A DNA stretch of 59,272 nt from Candidatus Hydrogenedentota bacterium (GTDB lineage Bacteria > Hydrogenedentota > Hydrogenedentia > Hydrogenedentales > CAITNO01), in contig CAITNO010000077.1 of assembly GCA_903893795.1 (NCBI GenBank), positions 1 through 59,272 of the forward strand, in the 5' to 3' direction. The notes under the pieces are model-generated. The model did no database searches. It was given only the letters and a program-made list of their open reading frames with translations, and was not told where the DNA came from. Position 1 is the stretch's first letter; each line of letters opens with the position of its first letter. Shown in pieces: positions 52,232 to 59,272 of the stretch. The position numbers and the translations under genes are program-made.

Positions 52232-52248
52232 CTTTGGGCTTGCCAAAG
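52232..52248. terminator. Short hairpin between convergent genes
   Basis: CTTTGG, loop GCTTG-like 5 nt, CCAAAG; a 6-bp stem in the 83-bp gap between the B12-controlled gene and the HAD gene. No T-run, so weak. Confidence 0.3.
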
Positions 52249-52287
52249 ACGGTGCGTTCCATTTTGCGGAGCAGAATTCCACGCACC

Positions 52288-52947
52288 CTATGAAAGCAGT
52301 TGTTCCAGGTGCTCCGGGGTGATGCCTTCGAGGGTGGAGGCAAACTGGTCGGCGCCGGTGAGCTGTTCCCGGGTGAAGGTGTTGGTGACTGCCAGCACTT
52401 TCATCCCGGCGGCTTTGCCGGCGGCGACGCCCTGGACGGAGTCTTCAATCACCACGCACCGGGACGGCTCAACGCCGCAGGCGGCCGAGGCGGCCAAGAA
52501 TATCTCCGGGTCGGGCTTCTTGCGGGTGACCAGGCCACCGTGCATGACCGCGTCAAACCAGCCCAACTCTATGTGCGCGGCGCGCAGGGTGACCTGTGCG
52601 GTGTCGATGGGCGTGGAGGTGGCCAGGGCCATTTTCCAGCGTGCATCGTTGCGGACGGCGCAGAGAAGCTCGAGGACGCCGGGAAAAACGATTTCACGGC
52701 CCGATTGAAGCAAAGCCACGAAGTTCTCATGCCTGCGGGCGATGGCGGCTTCAGTGTCGATGGTGATGCCGTAGTCGGCAGCGGGCCCCTCGACGTAGCG
52801 GATGGCGCCGGTGCCCACGTAGGCGAGGAAGTCGGCCTCTTTCATCCGCACGCCGTAGCATTCCTCAAACATGCCGATGGTAGCCTCGCAGATGAGGCCC
52901 TCTGTGTCGGCGAGGACGCCGTCCATGTCAAACAGAGCCGCGTACAT
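52288..52947 (-). CDS. HAD-superfamily phosphatase (beta-phosphoglucomutase-like)
   Basis: This 219-residue enzyme of subclass IA has motif I DMDGVLADTEG (nucleophile Asp8, acid/base Asp10), motif II ATSTPIDTA, motif III Lys in TRKKPDPEIFL, and motif IV VIEDSVQGV. It resembles beta-phosphoglucomutase or phosphatases such as YniC/GPH; the substrate is not clear. It lies 8 bp downstream of thrC and is probably cotranscribed. Confidence 0.85.
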   Translation of the reverse strand: MYAALFDMDGVLADTEGLICEATIGMFEECYGVRMKEADFLAYVGTGAIRYVEGPAADYGITIDTEAAIARRHENFVALLQSGREIVFPGVLELLCAVRNDARWKMALATSTPIDTAQVTLRAAHIELGWFDAVMHGGLVTRKKPDPEIFLAASAACGVEPSRCVVIEDSVQGVAAGKAAGMKVLAVTNTFTREQLTGADQFASTLEGITPEHLEQLLS

Positions 52948-52955
52948 GCCGGGGC

Positions 52956-54053
52956 TCAGACGAGCGCGGGTGCGGCGTAACCGAGCACCTCAAGAATGGC
53001 CTCTTCCCTGGCTTCGACCGTCACGGGCTGTTCGGCACAGGCGATGGCGTTGTCGGGGTCTTTGAGACCGTGTCCGGTGAGGATGCAGACGACCTTGATC
53101 TTCTCGCCGGTCCGGGGCTGCACGGCGTCGAAGAAGCCCTGCCCGGCCAGCTTAATCAGTCCGGCAACGCTGGATGCGCTGGCGGGCTCGCAGAAGACAC
53201 CCTCACTGCTGGCCAGCATCTTGTAGGCCTCGCGAATTTCTTCGTCGGTCACCATATCGATCAGGCCAAGCGACTCGTCGCGCGCGGCGACGGCCTGTTT
53301 CCAACTCGCAGGGTTGCCAATGCGGATGGCGGTGGCGAAGGTCTGCGGTTTGTCGACGGGATGGCCGAGCACGATGGGCGCCGAACCGGCCGCCTGGAAG
53401 CCGAGCATGCGCGGAAGCGCATCGCTCTTGCCGCAGGCGAGGTATTCCTTGTAACCCTTCCAGTAGGCGGTGATGTTGCCGGCATTGCCGACAGGCATGG
53501 CCTGGAAATCGGGCGCAATGCCGTCAAAGTCGTCGATGATTTCGAAGGCGCCGCTTTTCTGGCCCTCGATGCGGTAGGGGTTGACCGAATTGACCAGCGC
53601 CACGGGGAAATTCTGACATATTGAGCGGACGAGATTGAGGGCGTCATCGAAATTGCCCTTGACCTGAATGACGGTCGCACCGTGAATCATCGCCTGGGAG
53701 AGCTTTCCGAAGGCGATTTTTCCCTCCGGAATGAGCACGGCGCACTTGATGCCCGCACGGGCGGCATAGGCGGCCGCGGAGGCGGAGGTGTTTCCGGTCG
53801 AGGCGCACATGACCACCTCGTACTTGTCCTCGACGGCTTTGGTGATGGCCATGGTCATGCCGCGGTCCTTGAAGGACCCGGTGGGGTTCAACCCCTCATA
53901 CTTAAGGTGGATTTCCAGTTTCGGGTGAATAATCCCGCTCAGCGCGTATGCCGGCACGAGCGGCGTGGAGCCCTCGTTCAGCGAAATGATGCAGGTGTCG
54001 TCGGACACCGGCATGTGCGCGCGGTACCGCTCGATAATTCCATTGTTGCGCAT
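52956..54053 (-). CDS. thrC: Threonine synthase
   Basis: Converts O-phosphohomoserine to threonine with PLP. The 365-residue protein starts at 54053 (AAGGA 7 nt upstream) with [15 protein letters not shown], then [15 protein letters not shown], the PLP lysine in [11 protein letters not shown], the PLP phosphate region [34 protein letters not shown], and [14 protein letters not shown]. The size and the compact N-terminus fit the class found in bacilli, plants and Planctomycetes-like lineages. It lies downstream of hom; the homoserine kinase is not in the cluster. Confidence 0.94.
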   Translation of the reverse strand: MRNNGIIERYRAHMPVSDDTCIISLNEGSTPLVPAYALSGIIHPKLEIHLKYEGLNPTGSFKDRGMTMAITKAVEDKYEVVMCASTGNTSASAAAYAARAGIKCAVLIPEGKIAFGKLSQAMIHGATVIQVKGNFDDALNLVRSICQNFPVALVNSVNPYRIEGQKSGAFEIIDDFDGIAPDFQAMPVGNAGNITAYWKGYKEYLACGKSDALPRMLGFQAAGSAPIVLGHPVDKPQTFATAIRIGNPASWKQAVAARDESLGLIDMVTDEEIREAYKMLASSEGVFCEPASASSVAGLIKLAGQGFFDAVQPRTGEKIKVVCILTGHGLKDPDNAIACAEQPVTVEAREEAILEVLGYAAPALV

Positions 54054-54183
54054 GAGTCGGTCCTTTTCCTTTCGCGTGCAGGGAATCCTGCCGGGTGCGA
54101 CGCAGTCCACTGCCGGCCAGGCCGGCTCCAAGGGTAGAATAGCATTTGCGGCGGGCCGTTTTCAGCCGACGCGCCGGGATTTG

Positions 54184-55458
54184 TCAGAGAACCCGGATAA
54201 GCTGGGCAGGGGCGGCCGTGGTGTCCAGTTTGTCTATCTCGGCCAGGGCCGCCACCACGCTGGATTCCACCGTGTCGTGAGTCATCATGATGATGTGCAC
54301 GGGCTCGTCGCTTTCCTGGTTTTTCTGAATGCAGGAGGCGATGCTGACGCCGTGCTTGCCGAGAATGGTGCAAAGCTTTCCGAGCACGCCGGGATGGTCT
54401 TTGGTGGTCAGGCGCAGGTAATAGCGCCCCTCCATGAGGCCCACGTCGCGGACTGCCACCTCGTGCGTGTACTGGAACGGGGCGACCGGCACGGCAGCAC
54501 CATGGCGGGCAATGTCGACGATGTCGCCGATGACCGCGCTGGCCGTCGGACGGCGTCCCGCGCCGCGCCCGTAGTGGAGGGTTGCATCGGCACAGTCGCT
54601 GACGACATACACCGCATTGAACTCATTGCGCACGGCCGCGAGCAGGTGGGTTTCGGGAACGAGGGTGGGATGCACACGTGCCTCGATCTCACCGTCTTTC
54701 TTGTTCACCACGGCCAACAGTTTAATGAGATAGCCCAGTTCGCGGGCATAGGCCACGTCAAGATGGGTGAGCTTGGTGATGCCTTCCACGTAAATATCGT
54801 CGAGGTTGACCTTGGTGCTGTGGCACAGGGAGGCCAGTATCTGGCATTTGTGGGCCGTGTCATGCCCCTCGACATCAAGGTCCGGCGGGGTTTCGGCAAA
54901 GCCGAGCGCCTGCGCCTGGGCCAGCGCCTCGCCAAATTCCAAGCCCTCATAGGTCATGCGGCTCAGAATGTAGTTGCAGGTGCCGTTGAGAATGCCGTAA
55001 ACGGAATGGATGTGGTTGGCCGCGAGGCTTTCCCGGATGGCCTTGATAATGGGCACGGCACCGGCCACGGCGGCCTCGAAGCGCAGCTCGACGCCGTTGC
55101 GCAGGGCCGCTTCGTTCAATTCGGGGCCGTGCTTGGCCAGCAGCATCTTGTTTGCGGTGACAACGTGTTTCCCCGCATTGAGCGCATCGAGGATCAGTTT
55201 GCGCGCTGCGCCAATGCCGCCGATCAACTCGCAGACCACGTTGACCTCCGGGTCGGCGATCAGGTCGGCCGCATCGGCGCTGACGCGAACCCCGTCGAGG
55301 ACGAAGTCCTTGAGCAACTCGCTGCGGAGTTCGGCCACATGTTTCAGGGTCACCCGCACACCGGTCTTGTCTTCAATGACCCCTGTGTTGTCCAGAAGGA
55401 TGTCAATGACACCGCCGCCCACGGTTCCCGCGCCGATTATGCCCACGCCCACATTCAT
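54184..55458 (-). CDS. hom: Homoserine dehydrogenase with ACT domain
   Basis: Reduces aspartate semialdehyde to homoserine. The 424-residue protein starts at 55458 (AAAGGA 7 nt upstream) and has the nucleotide-binding GIIGAGTVGGGVIDIL, VCELIGGIGAARKLI, ANKMLLAKHGPELNEAA, GILNGTCNYILSRM, and DVEGHDTAHKCQILASLC with catalytic Asp/Lys. A C-terminal ACT domain (about 345-424, LRLTTKDHPGVLGKLCTIL) would sense threonine. A possible promoter-like TATTCT lies in the 130-bp gap to thrC. It follows the lipoyl-domain gene by 28 bp. Confidence 0.95.
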   Translation of the reverse strand: MNVGVGIIGAGTVGGGVIDILLDNTGVIEDKTGVRVTLKHVAELRSELLKDFVLDGVRVSADAADLIADPEVNVVCELIGGIGAARKLILDALNAGKHVVTANKMLLAKHGPELNEAALRNGVELRFEAAVAGAVPIIKAIRESLAANHIHSVYGILNGTCNYILSRMTYEGLEFGEALAQAQALGFAETPPDLDVEGHDTAHKCQILASLCHSTKVNLDDIYVEGITKLTHLDVAYARELGYLIKLLAVVNKKDGEIEARVHPTLVPETHLLAAVRNEFNAVYVVSDCADATLHYGRGAGRRPTASAVIGDIVDIARHGAAVPVAPFQYTHEVAVRDVGLMEGRYYLRLTTKDHPGVLGKLCTILGKHGVSIASCIQKNQESDEPVHIIMMTHDTVESSVVAALAEIDKLDTTAAPAQLIRVL

Positions 55459-55486
55459 TGTGTAATCCTTTCTACAGCCCGCACCG

Positions 55487-55750
55487 TCAATCGAGTTCGA
55501 CCACGGCCAGCGGGTCACCAACACCAATGTCATCGTCTTCCCGAACCAGTTTCTCTCGCAACGTGCCTCCCACCGGGGAAGGCACGACAAATGCCGCCTT
55601 GTCAGTCTCAATCTCGAGCAGGTCGCCGCCCGCAGTGACCGATTGCCCGAGTTCCACCAGCCAAAAGGCAACTTTCCCGCCTTTCAGGGCATCTTCACCG
55701 TCGCCAAGACTGGGCAACACCACCGTATACATCGCCATGACTTCGTTCAC
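55487..55750 (-). CDS. Stand-alone lipoyl/biotinyl-type carrier domain
   Basis: This 87-residue protein is just one lipoyl domain: VVLPSLGDGEDALKGGKVAF, then the lysine hairpin EIETDKAAFVVPSPVGGTL, ending GDPLAVVELD. ETDKA is the E2-type lipoylation site; no peripheral-subunit-binding or acyltransferase domain is attached. The GTG at 55750 overlaps the lipA stop as GTGA; an ATG at 55738 is also possible and has GAGAGG about 10 nt upstream. Next to lipA it is the obvious lipoylation target; the oxo-acid dehydrogenase it serves is not in the window. Confidence 0.85.
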   Translation of the reverse strand: MNEVMAMYTVVLPSLGDGEDALKGGKVAFWLVELGQSVTAGGDLLEIETDKAAFVVPSPVGGTLREKLVREDDDIGVGDPLAVVELD

Positions 55751-56625
55751 CTCTCTGCGGGAACCGCGGCCAGCAACTCTGCCGACCGGTATGAACTTCG
55801 CACAAATGGACCGGCCACCGCAAACAGGAAACCCATTTCCCGGGCGGCCTGCTCATACACTTTGAACTGGTCGGGCGTCACGAACTCCGCCACCGGACCA
55901 TTGCCGGGTCCGGGGCGCAGATACTGGCCGATGGCCACGGCATCGCATCCGGAAGAACGAAGGTCGCGCAACGTGCCGAGCACGTCCGCTTCCGTTTCGC
56001 CGCAGCCAAGCATAAGCGCCGATTTTACAAACCCGGCCGTCCTGAGTCCGCGCGCGGTCTGCAAGACCTCCAGGGACCGACGGTAACTGTAGCGCCTGTC
56101 GCGCAGTTGCGGGTGCAGGCGCTCGACCGTCTCAATATTGTGCCCGAAAACTTCCGGACCGGAGGCCAGCACCGTCGCGATGGCCGCTGCATCTCCGCCA
56201 AAGTCGGGAACAAGGACTTCCACCGTCGTTTCCAGATTGCGCTCTTTGACCGCCATGACCGTTTGGGCAATGTGCGCGGAGCCGCCATCATCCAGGTCAT
56301 CGCGGGTCACGGAGGTAATCACTAGGTGCTTTGTCCCCAGCCGCTGCACGGCCTGGGCCACTTTTCCCGGCTCATCGATGTCCACAGGCAGGGGCTGGCC
56401 ATGGGAAACGCCACAAAAGGCACACTTCCGGGTGCACACGTTGCCCAGAACCAGAAAGGTCGCCGTGCGCCTGCTCCAGCATTCTCCCTGGTTGGGACAG
56501 TGGGCGCTTTGGCAGACAGTGTGCAGGTCCAAGCCTTCCAGAAGGGCTTTAACCTCCTGGTGCGCCTCGCCTGACGGCCATTGCCTCCGGATCCATTCCG
56601 GAAAACGCCTCACATTTGCCTGCAT
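55747..56625 (-). CDS. lipA: Lipoyl synthase
   Basis: Radical-SAM enzyme that inserts two sulfurs into octanoyl chains. The 292-residue protein has the auxiliary-cluster cysteines in VCQSAHCPNQGECWS, the radical-SAM CxxxCxxC in VCTRKCAFCGV, and the end RSSYRSAELLA with the cluster-ligating Ser. I start at 56625 (MQANVRRFPEW, AAGGA 10 nt upstream); an in-frame ATG at 56667 would add 14 poor residues. It pairs with lipB at 41.6 kb. First gene of the minus-strand group running to the HAD gene. Confidence 0.95.
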   Translation of the reverse strand: MQANVRRFPEWIRRQWPSGEAHQEVKALLEGLDLHTVCQSAHCPNQGECWSRRTATFLVLGNVCTRKCAFCGVSHGQPLPVDIDEPGKVAQAVQRLGTKHLVITSVTRDDLDDGGSAHIAQTVMAVKERNLETTVEVLVPDFGGDAAAIATVLASGPEVFGHNIETVERLHPQLRDRRYSYRRSLEVLQTARGLRTAGFVKSALMLGCGETEADVLGTLRDLRSSGCDAVAIGQYLRPGPGNGPVAEFVTPDQFKVYEQAAREMGFLFAVAGPFVRSSYRSAELLAAVPAER

Positions 56626-56745
56626 TGCACGGATTTCCTTGTGCCGGAGGCCCCCAAGGCCCACCAACAGGCGGGATTATAGCATGCAGAATATGCCAGG
56701 AAACAGAGGGTGGCGATTTGCGCCCCCCGCCTTCACCGGACTATT

Positions 56746-56784
56746 GAAAAGGGGAAGGCCCGCAATGGGCCTCCCCCGCTTTTC
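56746..56784 (-). terminator. Terminator of the DUF11 gene
   Basis: Minus strand: GAAAAG...GGGGGAGGCCC, loop ATTGC, GGGCCTTCCCC followed by TTTTC; a long, slightly bulged stem. It lies 47 bp after the stop of the DUF11 gene. Confidence 0.7.
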
Positions 56785-56830
56785 CGCGTTTAGAACAGCC
56801 CCGACCGTGGCAGGGACTGCCCTTTTCTTA

Positions 56831-59272
56831 TCAGCCCTTGCCGATACGTCCACCGGTGCCGATGAACAGGAACCCGACGAGCAGACCTATGAAGGACAGG
56901 ATGGCAATGATGATCGCCGTCGGGTCGGACCAGTCTATTCCGGTGCAACTGCAACCGCTGCCGAGGTCGCGCACGACCGTGGCTGCGTCGGTGGCACTCA
57001 CGGGCGGACCGAACAGGTTGTCCGCATGCACGGTGGCGACATTGTGTATGCCTTCGTTGTTAAGGTCCTCTGCGGTTACGACGTAGGTTCCCGTAAAGGT
57101 TGTGCTATCCGTGGCGCCCGGCGCCAAGGAGGCAATCGGACCGCCGGACACGGGAATAAGGATGTCGGTGAGGGTCACATTGTACAGGGTGACATTGCCC
57201 GTGTTGGTTATGGTGAACGAGTAGGTGATGACATCACCGACCGCACTATACGTTTCCGGGGTGCCCCGCTTGACCAGGCTGACGGAGGCATGCTGCACCG
57301 CAGGCACCGTTGCGGTGCCGGTGCCGGTTGTCACCGGGCCGGAAGGTGTGGTCCCAGACACCTTGGCCGTGTTGGCAAAGCTGCCAGCGTCAAGGTCAGC
57401 CTGGGTCACCGTGTGACTAGCCGTAAAGGTCGAGCTGTCAGATGCGCCCGGTGCCAGTGTGGCAATGGGTCCGCCTGTCACGGTGGCCAACGGATCGGTC
57501 ACCGTGATGTTGGTCAGCGTCACGTTGCCCGTGTTGGTCACGGTAAACGAGTAGGTCAGGACTTCACCCACGGCCGTGTAGCTTGCCTGCGCGGCAGTCT
57601 TGGTGAGGTGAATGGACGGACTGCTCAGCGCGGGCACGGTCACCGTGCCGTTGCCGCTGACGGCAGGCCCCGACGGTGGCGTACCGGTAACGGTGGCCGT
57701 GTTGCTGAAGCTGCCCGCATCGACATCCGACTGGGTCACCGTGTGGCTGGCCGTAAACGTCGTGCTGTCCGTGGCGCCCGGCGCCAGCGAGGCAATCGGA
57801 CCGCCCGAAACGGTTGCCGACGGGTCGGCAAGGGTCACGTTGGTCAGCGTCACGTTGCCCGTGTTGGTCACGGTGAACGTGTAGGTCAGCACATCACCCG
57901 CGGCGTCATAGTTGGCCTGCACAGCCGTCTTCACGAGGTTAATGGAGGCTTTGCCGAGCGCAGGCACCACAACGGTGCTGCTGTTGGTCACCGCCGAACC
58001 GCTCGGCGGTGTGCCGGTCACGGTCGCCGTGTTGCTGAAACTGCCCGCATTAACGTTGGCCTGGGTCACCGTGTGGCTCGCCGTGAAGGTCGTGCTGTCC
58101 GTGGCGCCCGGCGCCAGCGAGGCAATCGGGCCGCCCACGACCGTCGCAGACGGGTCGGACACGGTCACATTGGTCAGCGTCACGTTGCCCGTATTGGTCA
58201 CGGCAAACTTGTAGGTCAACACATCACCTGCGGCGTCGTAGTTGGCCTGCACCGCCGTCTTCACCAGGTGAATGGAGGCGCTGGTAAGCGCAGGCACCGT
58301 CACCGTGTCGCTGTCGGTCACGGCCGGACCGCTCGGCGGTGTGCCGGTCACGGTCGCCGTGTTGCTGAAGCTGCCCGCATTCACATTGGCCTGGGTTGCC
58401 GTGTGGCTGGCCGTGAAGGTCGTGCTGTTCGATGCGCCCGGCGCCAGCGAGGCGATCGGACCACCCACCACTGTCGCGGACGGGTCGGTAACGGTCACGT
58501 TGGTCAGTGTCACGTTGCCCGTGTTGGTCACGGTGAACGTATAGGTCAACACATCACCCGCAGCGTCGTAGTTGGCCTGCACCGCCGTCTTCACCAGGTG
58601 AATGGAGGCGCCACCGAGCACGGGCACCGTTACGGTGTCGCTGGCGGTAACCGCCGGTCCTGAAGGCGGCGTGCCCGTTGCCGTGGCCGTGTTGCTGTAG
58701 CTGCCCGCATCCACATCCGCCTGGCTCACCGTGTGACTGGCGGTGAAGGTGGTGCTGTCAACAGCACCCGGAGCAAGCGAGGCTATCGGGCCGCCCGCGA
58801 CGGCCGCTTTCGGGTCGCTCAACGTGATATTCGTCAGCGTGACATTGCCGGTGTTGGTCACCTTGAAGGTATAGGTCAGCACGTCGCCGGCAACATGGTA
58901 GTTGGCCTGAACCGCCGTCTTGACCACGCTCAGCGAGGGTGCCGCCAACACAACGTGATACCCATCGTTGTCTGTGAAGGTATTCGTACCCGCAATTGCA
59001 GTCACCGTCGTCGGGTCAGTGCCCTGGGTCTGGGCCGCACCGGACGGGAAGTCCGGATCGGTCTCGTCCACATTGGCGGTGGTGGTGCCCGGCGGCACCG
59101 AGGCCGACCAGTCACCCTGTGCATCGGTGGTCACAGTCTGCACATGGCCCAGGCTGTCGGTCACCAGAACGTTCACATTTGCAAGACCGGGTTCACCGGC
59201 ATCTTGCACACCGTTGCCGTTCACGTCGAGGTACAGGTGACCGCTGACCACGGAGGCCACGTAATAGCCGTC
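56831..59272 (-). CDS. DUF11 repeat surface protein, 5' partial
   Basis: The frame is open to the window end, so the start lies outside. It starts with a prealbumin/SdrD-B-like domain (SGHLYLDVNGNGVQDAGEPG; TTDAQGDWSASVPPG) and then six DUF11 repeats of about 110 residues (each with VLTYTFxVTNTGNVTLTNxT and GGPIASLAPG). Repeats 2-4 are almost identical in DNA with a 330-bp period. The end is GSGCSCTGIDWSDPT, a hydrophobic helix of about 20 residues, and RIGKG, resembling a Cys-type sorting tail (MYXO-CTERM-like). A surface stalk or adhesin-like protein, likely exported to the cell surface. A terminator follows. Confidence 0.85.
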   Translation of the reverse strand, partial: DGYYVASVVSGHLYLDVNGNGVQDAGEPGLANVNVLVTDSLGHVQTVTTDAQGDWSASVPPGTTTANVDETDPDFPSGAAQTQGTDPTTVTAIAGTNTFTDNDGYHVVLAAPSLSVVKTAVQANYHVAGDVLTYTFKVTNTGNVTLTNITLSDPKAAVAGGPIASLAPGAVDSTTFTASHTVSQADVDAGSYSNTATATGTPPSGPAVTASDTVTVPVLGGASIHLVKTAVQANYDAAGDVLTYTFTVTNTGNVTLTNVTVTDPSATVVGGPIASLAPGASNSTTFTASHTATQANVNAGSFSNTATVTGTPPSGPAVTDSDTVTVPALTSASIHLVKTAVQANYDAAGDVLTYKFAVTNTGNVTLTNVTVSDPSATVVGGPIASLAPGATDSTTFTASHTVTQANVNAGSFSNTATVTGTPPSGSAVTNSSTVVVPALGKASINLVKTAVQANYDAAGDVLTYTFTVTNTGNVTLTNVTLADPSATVSGGPIASLAPGATDSTTFTASHTVTQSDVDAGSFSNTATVTGTPPSGPAVSGNGTVTVPALSSPSIHLTKTAAQASYTAVGEVLTYSFTVTNTGNVTLTNITVTDPLATVTGGPIATLAPGASDSSTFTASHTVTQADLDAGSFANTAKVSGTTPSGPVTTGTGTATVPAVQHASVSLVKRGTPETYSAVGDVITYSFTITNTGNVTLYNVTLTDILIPVSGGPIASLAPGATDSTTFTGTYVVTAEDLNNEGIHNVATVHADNLFGPPVSATDAATVVRDLGSGCSCTGIDWSDPTAIIIAILSFIGLLVGFLFIGTGGRIGKG

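Noticed and set aside
53965..55638. 557-codon plus-strand frame over thrC and hom
   Set aside because: Antisense to two firmly identified enzymes.
56138..58663. 841-codon plus-strand frame over lipA and the DUF11 gene
   Set aside because: It is a GC-driven open frame with low-complexity Gly/Arg/His repeats mirroring the DUF11 repeats.
56990..58950. CRISPR-like regular repeats
   Set aside because: The 330-bp period is far too long and the repeats are coding DUF11 domains.
1..59272. tRNA, rRNA or insertion sequence
   Set aside because: I found no convincing cloverleaf, ribosomal RNA block or transposase in the intergenic regions, though small tRNAs could only be excluded by a covariance search.

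Overview
This 59 kb window is GC-rich, densely coded DNA from a diderm (Gram-negative type) bacterium. It encodes a complete-looking type II secretion cluster with a secretin, lipoproteins with clear lipoboxes, a DUF374-type acyltransferase, an AsmA-like protein and a bactofilin. Large PQQ/YncE-type propellers, a non-catalytic sulfatase-modifying-factor-like protein, DUF11 repeat proteins and Planctomycetes/Hydrogenedentes-style intergenic repeats suggest an uncultured PVC/FCB-neighbourhood lineage. Candidatus Hydrogenedentota is my best guess, from gene flavour only. Both edges cut genes or repeats (a damaged apbE at the left, an open-ended DUF11 gene at the right), so this is probably a whole metagenomic contig. 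I saw no tRNA, rRNA, CRISPR array or insertion sequence.

Layout. 0-9 kb: damaged apbE, a DoxX/aldo-keto-reductase fusion, two secreted propellers, an AKR plus SIS-isomerase pair, a small membrane protein and an STN-like lipoprotein. 9-21 kb: housekeeping genes (recA with a large AsmA-like gene overlapping it; Zn-ribbon protein, SPOR protein, panE and acyltransferase; rlmN with a lipoprotein; rpmB) and a patatin lipoprotein. 21-33.6 kb: one minus-strand type II secretion operon in the order gspE-F-G-H-I-J-K-L-M-C-like-D, preceded by an ECF sigma / anti-sigma-like pair (33.7-35.3 kb). 35.6-40.7 kb: carbohydrate/accessory block with a glycosyltransferase, a GH51 arabinofuranosidase, an unknown protein and an FGE-like surface protein. 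40.9-44.2 kb: M50 protease, lipB, GHMP kinase, rsmI. 44.5-50.4 kb: sodium/solute symporter, then bactofilin, zinc peptidase and a secreted protein, then a polyprenol-phosphate glycosyltransferase. 50.4-52.2 kb: a cobalamin riboswitch controlling a secreted propeller/Ig protein. 52.3-56.6 kb: minus-strand lipA, free-standing lipoyl domain, hom, thrC and a HAD phosphatase. 56.8 kb to the end: DUF11 repeat surface protein.

How genes fit together. The secretion cluster is the natural exporter for the surface proteins, two of which end in C-terminal anchoring signals (a Cys-containing MYXO-CTERM-like tail on the DUF11 protein and a hydrophobic/Arg tail on the B12-controlled protein). lipA, lipB and the small lipoyl domain form a lipoylation set; hom and thrC form the threonine branch.

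Most interesting: (1) the secretin carries an apparent ExbD/TolR-like periplasmic domain after its secretin core; (2) a cobalamin riboswitch drives a secreted propeller protein that could be a BtuG-like B12 capture protein; (3) palindromic repeats sit in frame inside the GH51 and glycosyltransferase genes, read in the same frame each time, like protein-coding palindromic elements; related or other dispersed repeats supply the stop codons of lipB and the patatin gene.
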